Source: Candidatus Uhrbacteria bacterium
GTDB taxonomy: Bacteria; Patescibacteriota; Patescibacteriia; 2-12-FULL-60-25
Length of the DNA stretch: 41,899 nucleotides
Reading direction: 5' to 3'
Assembly: GCA_903893445.1 (NCBI GenBank)
Contig: CAITMG010000039.1
Coordinates: 1 to 41,899 of the forward strand
In this document: one piece after another, positions 1 to 7,607 of the stretch
How positions within the stretch are numbered: the first letter of the stretch is position 1
Layout of the letters: each line of letters begins with the position of its first letter
The notes under the pieces: model-generated
Databases searched by the model: none
Told to the model about the DNA's origin: nothing
The model's input: the letters and a program-made list of their open reading frames with translations, nothing else
Program-made: the position numbers and the translations under genes

Positions 1-73
1 CTCTCGATGCACACCTTGCATCAGAGACTCGACACGACGTGATTTCCTTTCGGAAGTCGCATCATGACGAGTA

Positions 74-102
74 TTGACAAAATGGTCTGAATGTGATAGC
101 TT
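74..102 (+). promoter_or_regulatory. Canonical promoter for the cysteine-rich lipoprotein gene
   Basis: TTGACA at 74-79, a 17-bp spacer and TAGCTT at 97-102. This would give a leader of about 120 bases before the ATG at 230. The leader contains a possible stem between CCCTCG near 174 and CGAGGG near 199. A full -35 box and a long leader are unlike most other protein genes in this window. Confidence 0.6.
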
Positions 103-229
103 TACCTGTCCACATGGGAAGATTTTCTCGAAAGTCTTTCAATGCGGCCTGGTAACCAATTCGGGTTATCGGTCCCTCGTGCTACGGAGTCGTAACGCGA
201 GGGGTGGCCCTCGCACTTTGGAGGAAATC

Positions 230-1165
230 ATGAACAAGTTCGTCGCCCTCGCTTCGGTCTTCGCGCTCGTCGGCATCATCAACGTCGTCGGCTGCGGCGA
301 TCCGAACACGGACGGCATGTGCCCGGCCAACTGCCCCAGCAACGATGCGGGGACGGACACGGCTCCGGTGTGCACCGAAACCGTGAAGGGCCTCTCGTGC
401 GCGCAGCTCGGCGTCGGCAACCTCGCGACGACGTGCAACGGCACGAAGTCGTTCGTCTGCTGCCAGCAGGCGAGCGGGACGCTCGAGTTCCAGGACGGCA
501 CCTCGTGCAGCTCCGCTCCGGCGGACACGGGCGCGCCGACCTGCAACGTCACGGCCGGTCAGGCCTGCTCGAACCTCGGGCTCGCGACGTGCAACAACAC
601 GTTCGTGTGCTGCGCCAACGGTTCGGGTGCGGTCCAGTGGACGTCGGGCAGCAGCTGCTCGGCGACCCCGCCGGTCGACAGCGGCACGACGCCTCCGGTC
701 GACAGTGGCTCCCCGGCGTCCGATCCGCTGCCCTCGGGCGGTTCGAGCGGCGCGGCCACGGTCACGATCTCGGGAACGGTTCCGATGGTCGACGGCAAGG
801 CGGCGGATCGCATCTACGTCCAGGGCGGTCAGACCACCCACGACGACATGCGGCCCGATCCGGCAGCGCAGTGGAAGCCCGGTTCCGCATGGTCGGCCTT
901 CGGGACGAACAACGACGGGCACTGCGACGTCAAGAACGGCACCACGTTCTCGTGCACGGTGAGCAAGGAAGCGGGGTACGACCTGCGCTTCCAGATCTAC
1001 GTGCAGCGCGGCGTGTCGACGTACTACCTCTGCAACACGACGCCCGTGACGTTCGACCCCGGGAAGAGCACCTACACGGTGACCTACAACGGTGGCTCGA
1101 CGCCCATCGCGTACACGTTCAACGGCGCGGATCGCTCGTGGGTCAACTGCGACGTCGGCAGCTGA
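230..1165 (+). CDS. Cysteine-rich putative lipoprotein with duplicated Cys module and C-terminal beta-sandwich-like domain
   Basis: 311 residues. The start at 230 is chosen because GGAGGA lies just upstream and the protein then begins with a signal peptide ending in a lipobox (V-V-G-C, Cys22). An in-frame ATG at 74 falls inside the -35 box. After the signal come two Cys-rich repeats (about residues 45-95 and 100-145), each with a CC pair and a terminal G-x-S-C, then a low-complexity linker containing PPVDSG twice. A C-terminal domain of about 100 residues ends in aromatic and Cys residues. Such Cys-rich, Asp/Gly/Thr-linker lipoproteins are common in Myxococcota-type bacteria. Codons are extremely rich in G/C at third positions, unlike holB next door, which suggests transfer. 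Function is unknown; an outer-surface role is inferred only from the signal. Confidence 0.8.
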   Translation: MNKFVALASVFALVGIINVVGCGDPNTDGMCPANCPSNDAGTDTAPVCTETVKGLSCAQLGVGNLATTCNGTKSFVCCQQASGTLEFQDGTSCSSAPADTGAPTCNVTAGQACSNLGLATCNNTFVCCANGSGAVQWTSGSSCSATPPVDSGTTPPVDSGSPASDPLPSGGSSGAATVTISGTVPMVDGKAADRIYVQGGQTTHDDMRPDPAAQWKPGSAWSAFGTNNDGHCDVKNGTTFSCTVSKEAGYDLRFQIYVQRGVSTYYLCNTTPVTFDPGKSTYTVTYNGGSTPIAYTFNGADRSWVNCDVGS

Positions 1166-1212
1166 TCAACGGCTCGTACAACTTCCATCATCCTGCATAA
1201 GGATGTCTCCTC

Positions 1213-1249
1213 AACCCCCTCCTGCATACGTGCGGTGAGGGGGTTCAGT
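1213..1249 (+). terminator. Intrinsic terminator after the lipoprotein gene
   Basis: AACCCCCTC at 1213-1221 pairs with GAGGGGGTT at 1237-1245. It is followed by a weak T-containing stretch (tgtttt). It ends the isolated gene at 230-1165. Confidence 0.6.
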
Positions 1250-1268
1250 GTTTTAACGGGCTTTTTTT

Positions 1269-1291
1269 GAGACGCATTGCGTCTCTTTTTT
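1269..1291 (+). terminator. Intrinsic terminator
   Basis: GAGACGC (1269-1275), loop ATT, GCGTCTC (1279-1285), then six T. This is a strong terminator shape just upstream of holB. It insulates holB from the upstream cassette. Confidence 0.75.
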
Positions 1292-1312
1292 ATTGTTGCC
1301 ATACTGCGCGTA

Positions 1313-2287
1313 ATGTCGAATCTTCCTTTTTCCGAAATCATCGGACACGCCACGATCGTGCGACTTTTATCGTCGTCGATTGCGCATCCTGCGCCGGCGT
1401 ATGTTTTTGTCGGCCGATCGCATCTTGGCAAGCGGACCATTGCTAGAGGATTTGTTGATGCGTTATTAGAGAGGTCTCCCTCTTACGAAGAGGGAGCTGA
1501 GGGAGTTAAGATCCATCCAGATTTAATCGTGTTGGCGCCGGAAGAGGGGAAGAAGCTGGTGAGTGTTGAGCAGGTACGTGATTTGCGTGAGCGTGTGTCG
1601 ATGAAACCGATGCTTGCGCCGCGTGTTGTGGTGTTTGTCCCATCGGCAGATCGTTTGAATGAAGCGGGGACAAATGCGTTGTTGAAAGTGTTGGAGGAAC
1701 CACCGGCTGATGCGGTGTTTGTTTTGGTTGCAGAGGATGTTGGGCGTTTGCCAGCAACGGTGTTGAGTCGATCTGTGGTGATGCCGTTTCAACTCGTGGC
1801 AACAACGGATATTGAGCGTGCGTTGATTGATCGAGGCGTCGCGGTAACGGACGCAGTTTCGTTATCCGTATCTGCACACGGATGCCCGGGTTTGGCGATT
1901 GAGCCGCAGGAAGGGGAGCGGATGGGCGCGCGTTTTATCGGGTCGTTTTTTGCAGCGCGAACGCTTGGATCTCGCTTGGCGATGATTGATGATCTGGCGG
2001 CCGCGTGTGAAGCGGAAGAGGACACGCAGCTCGCGTGGCGCGATGTGTTGCTTGATGCGATGTCCGCGATGCATGCATCGTTGAGTGCGATGCCAGCAGA
2101 AGGATCCGTGTTTGGCGTGGCGCTATTGCAGGCGATGCGGATGGTTGGGTCGGCGGTGTCGCCGCGTGTTGCCCTAGATGCGGGTGCGGTGCGGATGTCG
2201 AATGGTCATGCGATCGAAGAGGCGATGCGTTTGCAGCCTGCGCATGTCCCGCGCGTCACGCCGCTATTTTTTAATGAGCTGATTTGA
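1313..2287 (+). CDS. holB: DNA polymerase III delta'-like subunit
   Basis: 324 residues from the ATG at 1313. The longer in-frame start at 1277 lies inside the preceding terminator, so it is rejected. It belongs to the AAA+ clamp-loader family: a P-loop variant near residue 33 (G-R-S-H-L-G-K-R-T), then SVEQVR..L, a box equivalent to Walker B/sensor 1 (NEAGTNALLKVLEEPP) and LSR as the SRC-like arginine-finger region. These are the hallmarks of HolB/DnaX-type clamp-loader subunits that load the sliding clamp at the replication fork. The P-loop departs from GxxxxGKT; delta' subunits often have non-catalytic P-loops. The C-terminal third is divergent. No SD is visible. Confidence 0.85.
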   Translation: MSNLPFSEIIGHATIVRLLSSSIAHPAPAYVFVGRSHLGKRTIARGFVDALLERSPSYEEGAEGVKIHPDLIVLAPEEGKKLVSVEQVRDLRERVSMKPMLAPRVVVFVPSADRLNEAGTNALLKVLEEPPADAVFVLVAEDVGRLPATVLSRSVVMPFQLVATTDIERALIDRGVAVTDAVSLSVSAHGCPGLAIEPQEGERMGARFIGSFFAARTLGSRLAMIDDLAAACEAEEDTQLAWRDVLLDAMSAMHASLSAMPAEGSVFGVALLQAMRMVGSAVSPRVALDAGAVRMSNGHAIEEAMRLQPAHVPRVTPLFFNELI

Positions 2288-2293
2288 TACAAT
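2285..2293 (+). promoter_or_regulatory. Extended -10 element (TGATACAAT)
   Basis: TGATACAAT overlaps the end of holB. It lies 12 bases upstream of the next ATG at 2306. Transcription would start a few bases before the ATG, giving an almost leaderless mRNA. Confidence 0.5.
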
Positions 2294-2305
2294 GCTTTTT
2301 AACGT

Positions 2306-3382
2306 ATGAACACATCGTTTCTCAAACCACTTCTCCTTGCTGGCGTGACGCTAGCGCTGTTTGGTCAGGGGTGCGGGACAACTTCAACAGGGCCAACGGG
2401 ACCGGATATGGGTGTTTGGAAGACCGTTGATGGCGGAGTCACATGGGTGAATAAAAAAGCGTATGTTTCTGGTCCTAAAGTGACCGCAGGAACAGCAAGT
2501 CTTTCCGTTCTCTCCATGGATTTTGATCCGCAAGATCGCACAGCGATTTATCTTGGTACGGCAGAGAACGGTGTTGTCTATTCGTTGGATAGCGGCGAAT
2601 CATGGCAACAGTCCAAATCGCTTGGGAGCGGCAAGGTGAACGATGTGGCCGTTGATCCAAAAGAAAAGTGTACGGTGTATGCGGTGAGTGGTAACAAGAT
2701 TTATAAGACGGTGACGTGTGGTCGCGACTGGAATCAAGTCTTTTACAATCCGCGAACCGATACCGCATTTACGCAAGTTGCGATTGATTGGTACAACCCG
2801 TTAACGATTTATGCGGGGACGAGCGACGGAGATATCTATCGATCCATTGATTCCGGTGTGTCATGGCAGACGTCGCAGCGCATCGATGGAAACGGCATTA
2901 CAAGTCTCGTCGTTGATCCACATGATTCCCGCATCGTGTATGCAGGGACGCAGAGTCAGGGGATTGCAAAGACAACGGACGGTGGTGCAACATGGACGCA
3001 GATCAAAAAAGAATTTGGAGATCAGTATGCTGACGGTGTCCGCGTGTTGCAGGTTGTGCCGGATCCAGTGACCGCAAACGTGATCTATGATGTTTCGCGC
3101 TATGGATTGCTCAAGTCTACGGATGGCGGCGCGACATGGACGGGTCTACAGCTCACAAGTCCGCCAGGAACGATCAAGATCAACGCCTTGGCCATTGATC
3201 CAAAAAATAATCAGCACATGATTTTTACGGGCGTTTCAACCCTGCAAACGACCATTGATGGAGGCAAGACGTGGACGCCAAAGAAGTTGCCAACCACGCA
3301 AACAGGCGCAAAATTGCTCTTCGATCCGATTGAGCCAAATACGATCTATCTGGGTGTGATCCCAGCGCCATCAAAGAATTAA
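2306..3382 (+). CDS. Lipoprotein with Asp-box (BNR/YCF48-like) beta-propeller
   Basis: 358 residues. The N-terminal hydrophobic segment ends in a lipobox (F-G-Q-G-C, Cys23), so it is predicted to be lipid-anchored outside the membrane. The rest is built from about seven repeats, each with an Asp-box of the form S/T-x-D-x-G-x-x-W (TVDGGVTW, SLDSGESW, SIDSGVSW, TTDGGATW, STDGGATW, TIDGGKTW and one degenerate copy). They alternate with DPxxxxxIYxGT strands, which is the pattern of a seven-bladed propeller as in YCF48/Hcf136 and sialidase-like proteins. No sialidase catalytic set is evident, so a binding or assembly role is more likely than hydrolysis. A terminator follows directly. Confidence 0.8.
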   Translation: MNTSFLKPLLLAGVTLALFGQGCGTTSTGPTGPDMGVWKTVDGGVTWVNKKAYVSGPKVTAGTASLSVLSMDFDPQDRTAIYLGTAENGVVYSLDSGESWQQSKSLGSGKVNDVAVDPKEKCTVYAVSGNKIYKTVTCGRDWNQVFYNPRTDTAFTQVAIDWYNPLTIYAGTSDGDIYRSIDSGVSWQTSQRIDGNGITSLVVDPHDSRIVYAGTQSQGIAKTTDGGATWTQIKKEFGDQYADGVRVLQVVPDPVTANVIYDVSRYGLLKSTDGGATWTGLQLTSPPGTIKINALAIDPKNNQHMIFTGVSTLQTTIDGGKTWTPKKLPTTQTGAKLLFDPIEPNTIYLGVIPAPSKN

Positions 3383-3392
3383 TCAACACAAG

Positions 3393-3417
3393 CTCCCCTT
3401 TATTTGAAGGGGAGTTT
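3393..3417 (+). terminator. Intrinsic terminator
   Basis: CTCCCCTT (3393-3400), loop TATTTG, AAGGGGAG (3407-3414), then TTT. It ends the propeller lipoprotein transcript. The T tract is short. Confidence 0.6.
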
Positions 3418-3436
3418 GCTATTTACGGGGTTCTTG

Positions 3437-3456
3437 GACGGTTTGACTGAACCGTC
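3437..3456. other. Hairpin upstream of frr
   Basis: GACGGTT (3437-3443), loop TGACTG, AACCGTC (3450-3456), followed by six A. It lacks a T tract in either useful orientation, so it is not a standard terminator. It sits 33 bases before frr and could be a protein or RNA regulatory site. Confidence 0.3.
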
Positions 3457-3489
3457 AAAAAATGGAACACTAACCCCACAACTTTACGT

Positions 3490-4044
3490 ATGCCAAACCC
3501 TATTGATCTTGCAAAACCGGATTTCGAAAATGTCATCGAACACTTCGAAAAAGAACTGAAAAACATTCGCAGCGGTCGGGCAAACGCGGCCATGGTTGAA
3601 CATGTCAAAGTCGAAGCGTACGGATCCACGATGGATGTGAAAAGCGTTGCATCGATTTCGATTCCAGACGCAAAGACGATTCAGATCGAACCGTGGGACA
3701 AGGGCGTCACAAAGGATTTGGAAAAAGCATTGATTGCCGCAAACTTGGGAATGTCACCGTCTGTGACGGGCACGACGATTCGTTTGAACATGCCACCGAT
3801 GACGGAAGAAAATCGTCGCGATCAGGTGAAGATCGTTCATCAACGTGGTGAAACAGCTCGCATCAGCATCCGTAGCGTGCGCGAACAGGTTCGTGAACAA
3901 ATTTTGAAACAAGAAAAAGATAAAATCATCGGCGAAGACGAGCGTTTTCGTTTGATGGATGTGTTGGAAAAAGAAGTTTCGGATTTTAACAAAAAAGTGG
4001 ATGAGCTGGTGAAGGAAAAAGAAGAGGAAGTGATGACGATCTAA
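3490..4044 (+). CDS. frr: Ribosome recycling factor
   Basis: 184 residues, the normal length for RRF (about 185). It shows the family signature throughout: FEKELKNIRSGRAN near the N-terminus, the VEAYGS segment, IEPWDKG, LMPPMTEENRRD-type helix start (here LNMPPMTEENRRDQVKI), and a long C-terminal three-helix bundle with EDERFR and DVLEKEVSDFNKKVDEL. RRF works with EF-G to split the post-termination ribosome in the cytoplasm. It is followed four bases later by glyQS, so the two translation genes are probably co-transcribed. No SD is evident. The product is certain from sequence pattern. Confidence 0.97.
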   Translation: MPNPIDLAKPDFENVIEHFEKELKNIRSGRANAAMVEHVKVEAYGSTMDVKSVASISIPDAKTIQIEPWDKGVTKDLEKALIAANLGMSPSVTGTTIRLNMPPMTEENRRDQVKIVHQRGETARISIRSVREQVREQILKQEKDKIIGEDERFRLMDVLEKEVSDFNKKVDELVKEKEEEVMTI

Positions 4045-4048
4045 GCAT

Positions 4049-5431
4049 ATGGCGATTTCTCCTGAACAAAAAATGGATCTGCTCGTGTCGCTGTGCAAGC
4101 GACGCGGCTTTGTTTATCCGGATTCTGAGATCTACGGTGGATTCGCAAATGCGTTTGATTACGGTCCGTATGGTGTGGAATTAAAAAACAACATTCGTGA
4201 TGAATGGTGGAATCGATTTGTGAAACTGCGCGATGATGTCGTGGGTTTGGATGCGCCAATTATTCAGAATCCAAAAATGTGGGATGCGTCTGGTCATACA
4301 CAAAATTTTTCTGATCCATTGGTTGATTGTAAAAAATGTAAAAGCCGTTTTCGCGCGGATCATTTGCTCGAAGCGAAACAGGCCGAGCCGGGCTACGACA
4401 AAGAAAAGCCGGTGGAGATGAAAGATATTCGTTGTCCAAAATGTAACGGTGAACTCACGGACGTTCGTCAGTTCAACATGATGTTTAAGACGGCTGTGGG
4501 TGTGACAGACGATGCATCAAGTGTCGCGTATCTTCGACCAGAGACGGCTGGTGGCATGTTTGTGGCGTGGAAAAATATTCGTGACTCGGTGCGCAAGCGT
4601 TTGCCATTTGGTGTTGCGCAGGTCGGAAAAGCATTTCGCAACGAAATCACGCCAGGGAATTTTATTTTCCGCACGCGTGAGTTTGAGCAAATGGAAATCG
4701 AAGTATTTTGTCAGCCACATCTTGCGCCGGAAGTCTTTGAACAGTGGCTCGCTGAGATGAAGTCGTGGGTGTTTGATGTGCTCAAACTTTCACCAAAGAA
4801 TGTCGTGTTCCATGAGATCTCTGCAGAAGAGCGCGCGTTTTATTCTCAGCGTACCGTGGATATTGAATATGCGTATCCATTTGGCGTGAAAGAATTGTAT
4901 GGCATTGCCAATCGCACGGATTACGACTTGTCGCGTCATGCGGAATTTTCAAAAGAAGATTTGCGTTGGCTAGATCCAGAGACGAATGAAAAAGTGTTGC
5001 CATACGTTGTTGAACCAACCTGGGGTTTGACTCGTAGTGTGTTAGCGGTGCTCTGCGAACATTTAGATATCGACGAAGCTGACACGGCTGATGGCGCAGA
5101 TAAAGAACCACGAATGGTTTTGCGTTTGCCGCCACGTTTGGCGCCGGTCAAAGCCGCGGTGTTCCCATTGCAGAAGAAAGATGAGATGGCATCGCTCGCA
5201 AAAGAACTTGTTGCGGCGTTGCGCGCAAAGGGGATTGTGACGGAATATGACGAAAGTGCGTCCATTGGAAAGCGCTATCGCCGTCAGGATGAAATTGGGA
5301 CGCCATGGTGCTTTACCGTTGATTTTGATTCGGTGAATGACAAAACCGTGACGGTGCGTGATCGTGATGCCATGACGCAGGAGCGTCTTGCGATTGCAGA
5401 TGTGCCAGCTTGGGTTGCTGAGAGATTGTGA
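4049..5431 (+). CDS. glyQS: Glycyl-tRNA synthetase (class II, alpha2 type)
   Basis: 460 residues. Class II motifs are visible: N-terminal GFVYPDSEIYGG and DYGPYGVELKNNIRDEWW, motif 2 in FRNEITPGNFIFRTREFEQME, and motif 3 in PTWGLTRSVLAVL. Two CxxC pairs (CKKC near residue 96 and CPKC near residue 131) form a zinc-binding insertion. The C-terminal anticodon-binding domain contains APVKAAVFPL and GIVTEYDESASIGKRYRRQDEIGTPWC. This is the homodimeric form found in archaea, eukaryotes and many bacteria, rather than the alpha2beta2 GlyQ/GlyS form. It sits four bases after frr. A repeat element with terminator-like symmetry follows immediately. Confidence 0.97.
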   Translation: MAISPEQKMDLLVSLCKRRGFVYPDSEIYGGFANAFDYGPYGVELKNNIRDEWWNRFVKLRDDVVGLDAPIIQNPKMWDASGHTQNFSDPLVDCKKCKSRFRADHLLEAKQAEPGYDKEKPVEMKDIRCPKCNGELTDVRQFNMMFKTAVGVTDDASSVAYLRPETAGGMFVAWKNIRDSVRKRLPFGVAQVGKAFRNEITPGNFIFRTREFEQMEIEVFCQPHLAPEVFEQWLAEMKSWVFDVLKLSPKNVVFHEISAEERAFYSQRTVDIEYAYPFGVKELYGIANRTDYDLSRHAEFSKEDLRWLDPETNEKVLPYVVEPTWGLTRSVLAVLCEHLDIDEADTADGADKEPRMVLRLPPRLAPVKAAVFPLQKKDEMASLAKELVAALRAKGIVTEYDESASIGKRYRRQDEIGTPWCFTVDFDSVNDKTVTVRDRDAMTQERLAIADVPAWVAERL

Positions 5432-5438
5432 TCATAAG

Positions 5439-5490
5439 ATAAGGCAGTAGGCGGTAGGCAGTAGCTACGGCCTACCGCCTACTGCCTTAT
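5439..5490. repeat. Long inverted repeat containing GGCAGTAGGCGGTAG (copy 1)
   Basis: Two perfect 21-base arms (5439-5459 and 5470-5490) flank a 10-base centre that contains the palindrome GTAGCTAC. The arms are themselves made of near-repeats (GGCAGTA / GGCGGTA / GGCAGTA). A second copy lies at 7563-7602. It can fold as a very stable hairpin between glyQS and the M16 peptidase gene. The right arm runs into the TATAAAAT -10 box of the next gene. Confidence 0.85.
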
Positions 5491-5495
5491 AAAAT
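5488..5495 (+). promoter_or_regulatory. -10 element at the edge of the inverted repeat
   Basis: TATAAAAT (5488-5495) lies six bases before the ATG at 5502, so the M16 peptidase mRNA would be leaderless. Its first bases are the last bases of the inverted repeat. Confidence 0.5.
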
Positions 5496-5501
5496 ACAGC
5501 C

Positions 5502-6776
5502 ATGAAACCAACACCAAAAAAACTTTCCAATGGGTTGCCGGTTTTACTTGTTCCGCAAAAAGGTGCGACGTCCATGACGTTATTGGTGTTGTGTCGCGTT
5601 GGATCGCGATATGAGACGCAGGATATTAATGGCGTCTCGCATTTTATCGAGCATTTGATGTTTAAGGGGACAAAGAAACGTCCAAATACACAAATCATTT
5701 CGCGTGAACTTGATCGGTACGGTGCGGAATATAACGCGTACACGGATAAAGACGTCACCGCGTATTACATCAAGATGGATGCGGCGCAAACGCCTCTTGC
5801 CGTGGACATGCTGCACGATATGCTCTTTAACTCCAAATACGATTCCAAAGAAATTGATCGTGAACGCGGCGTGATCGTGGAGGAGATCAACATGTACGAA
5901 GACAATCCGCGGATGCACATTGATGACATTTTGGAGGAAGTATTATTTCCTAATTCGACGCTGGGATGGAATATCGCCGGTCCTCGTGAGGTCATCAAGT
6001 CTGTGCCGCGCGAAAAAATCTTGGCCTATCGCGATGCGTATTATGTGCCAGAGCGTATGACGGTTGTGGTAGCAGGGAAGATTGAATCAGGCGTGATGGA
6101 GCTGTTGAATAAAACGTTTGGATCGGTGAAGCGTCCATCTGGGAAAGACCTTCCGTTCACCGTTTTTACGCCACCGGAAAAATTATCGGATGCCATTGCG
6201 TATCAGGAAAAGAAGACCGAACAGGTTCAATTGGGCATGGCGTTTCATGGATTGCCGATCGGTCATCCGGATCTCGCCGCCGCGTCGCTCCTTGCAACGA
6301 TTCTTGGTGGCACGATGTCATCGCGATTGTTTATTCAAATCCGCGAACGCCTTGGTCTGTGCTACAGCGTCGGATCATCGCATCAAGCGCGTGAAGATAT
6401 CGGGATGTTTAGCGTGATGTCTGGCTTGGATAAGTCACGTGTGAAGGAAGCGGTGACAGCGATCACGGCAGAATTGAAAAAGACGATCAAGACGCCTGTT
6501 ACGGCAGAGGAATTACGCCGCGCAAAAGATCATATCCGCGGACGAACGATGCTCGCGTTTGAAGATTCGGCCACGCAGGCAGAGTGGTATGGCAAGCAGT
6601 GGTTATTTCAGAAAAAAGTGGAAACACCGGAAGAGCGGATGAAGCGATACGAAAAGGTGACGGCCGCACAGATTAAAAACGTGGCAAAGCAGATTTTTCG
6701 ACCGGAAAAGATGGCTTTGGCCGCGATTGGGCCGTTTGGGAAAAAGGAGCATGTTGAATCTCTCATGATGTGGTAA
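5502..6776 (+). CDS. M16 family zinc peptidase (mitochondrial-processing-peptidase-like)
   Basis: 424 residues, the usual size for single-chain bacterial M16B proteins. The inverted zinc motif HxxEH is present as HFIEH (near residue 48). The distal Glu ligand is in the conserved VIVEEINMYEDNP segment. The second, inactive half carries the typical TEQVQLGMAFHGLP and LGGTMSSRLFIQIRERLGLCYSV segments (R/Y substrate-binding pair). These enzymes degrade or process short peptides, and the physiological substrate is not predictable here. No signal peptide is seen, so it is cytoplasmic. tpiA starts 14 bases downstream. Confidence 0.92.
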   Translation: MKPTPKKLSNGLPVLLVPQKGATSMTLLVLCRVGSRYETQDINGVSHFIEHLMFKGTKKRPNTQIISRELDRYGAEYNAYTDKDVTAYYIKMDAAQTPLAVDMLHDMLFNSKYDSKEIDRERGVIVEEINMYEDNPRMHIDDILEEVLFPNSTLGWNIAGPREVIKSVPREKILAYRDAYYVPERMTVVVAGKIESGVMELLNKTFGSVKRPSGKDLPFTVFTPPEKLSDAIAYQEKKTEQVQLGMAFHGLPIGHPDLAAASLLATILGGTMSSRLFIQIRERLGLCYSVGSSHQAREDIGMFSVMSGLDKSRVKEAVTAITAELKKTIKTPVTAEELRRAKDHIRGRTMLAFEDSATQAEWYGKQWLFQKKVETPEERMKRYEKVTAAQIKNVAKQIFRPEKMALAAIGPFGKKEHVESLMMW

Positions 6777-6790
6777 GGTAAGCCCCCTCT

Positions 6791-7546
6791 ATGAAAAAGC
6801 TGTTGATCGCCAATTGGAAAATGCATTATGGTCCCATTAAAGCTGGGGCTTGGATTCGGGCGTTTCGTCGCGAACGGTTGCCAAAGGATGTGGATATCGC
6901 GGTTGCGGTGCCATTTGTCTCATTAGCCGCGGCGCGTGCGTCATTAGGACGTGCGTCGATCCCGGCACTTGCGGCACAGAATGTCTTTTGGGCCGAAGAA
7001 GGCGCGTTTACGGGTGAAATTAGCCCAAGCATGTTAAAGGAATTTGGAACGGAATATTGCCTTGTTGGACACAGCGAACGTCGTGCGCATTTGGGTGAAA
7101 CGGATGAAATGGTGCAAAAAAAGGCTGCCGCATTGCAAAAAGCGGGGATTATCCCGGTGATTTGCGTCGGTGAAACAGAGGCTCAGCGCAAGCGCGGTGA
7201 AGCAAATAAGGTCGTGCGAGCACAGGTTCAGGCCGCGATTACGGATTTGAAAATGGACGGCAAGGTGCCGGTGGCGATTGCCTATGAGCCCGTTTGGGCG
7301 ATTGGGAGTGGCAAACCGTGTACTGCGCAAGAAGCCAAGCAAATGCACGAAGTGATTCGTGTCGTGTTGCAGAAAAAGCTTGGAGCCGGAGCCGACGAGA
7401 TTCGTATTATTTACGGTGGATCTGTTGACTTACGCAACGTTTCGGAGTATGTAACCACCACGGGAATTGATGGCTGCCTCGTTGGTGGCGCATCGCTTGA
7501 TCCGCGCAATTTTGGACTGTTGTGTCGCGCGGCAAACCCGGCGTAA
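6791..7546 (+). CDS. tpiA: Triosephosphate isomerase
   Basis: 251 residues, normal length. Active-site elements are all visible: NWKMH (Lys near residue 10), the catalytic His in VGHSERR (near residue 94), the catalytic Glu in AYEPVWAIGSGK (near residue 165), and the phosphate-binding GGSVD and GGASLD loops. It interconverts dihydroxyacetone phosphate and glyceraldehyde 3-phosphate in glycolysis. It lies 14 bases after the M16 peptidase gene and is probably in the same transcript. The second GGCAGTAGGCGGTAG repeat follows it. Confidence 0.97.
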   Translation: MKKLLIANWKMHYGPIKAGAWIRAFRRERLPKDVDIAVAVPFVSLAAARASLGRASIPALAAQNVFWAEEGAFTGEISPSMLKEFGTEYCLVGHSERRAHLGETDEMVQKKAAALQKAGIIPVICVGETEAQRKRGEANKVVRAQVQAAITDLKMDGKVPVAIAYEPVWAIGSGKPCTAQEAKQMHEVIRVVLQKKLGAGADEIRIIYGGSVDLRNVSEYVTTTGIDGCLVGGASLDPRNFGLLCRAANPA

Positions 7547-7562
7547 TGCTGACAAGTAGCTT

Positions 7563-7602
7563 GTAGGCAGTAGGCGGTAGCACGCTACAGCCTACTGCCT
7601 AC
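7563..7602. repeat. Inverted repeat containing GGCAGTAGGCGGTAG (copy 2)
   Basis: Arms 7563-7580 and 7585-7602 are complementary with a single mismatch around a 4-base loop. The left arm shares GTAGGC, GGCAGTAGGCGGTAG and related units with copy 1 at 5439-5490. It separates tpiA from the TPR gene. The ATG at 7608 lies only five bases after the right arm. Confidence 0.8.
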
Positions 7603-7607
7603 GGCCT

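Noticed and set aside
182-922. Long minus-strand open frame (246 residues) inside the first gene, plus a plus-strand frame at 319-1200
   Set aside because: Both are Arg/Ala-rich shadows produced by GC-rich codons of the lipoprotein gene, with no SD and no plausible fold. The 230-1165 frame has the SD and signal peptide.
2306-3382. Sialidase
   Set aside because: Asp-boxes are present, but the catalytic Arg triad, Tyr and Glu arrangement of sialidases is not evident. A YCF48-like propeller is the safer call.
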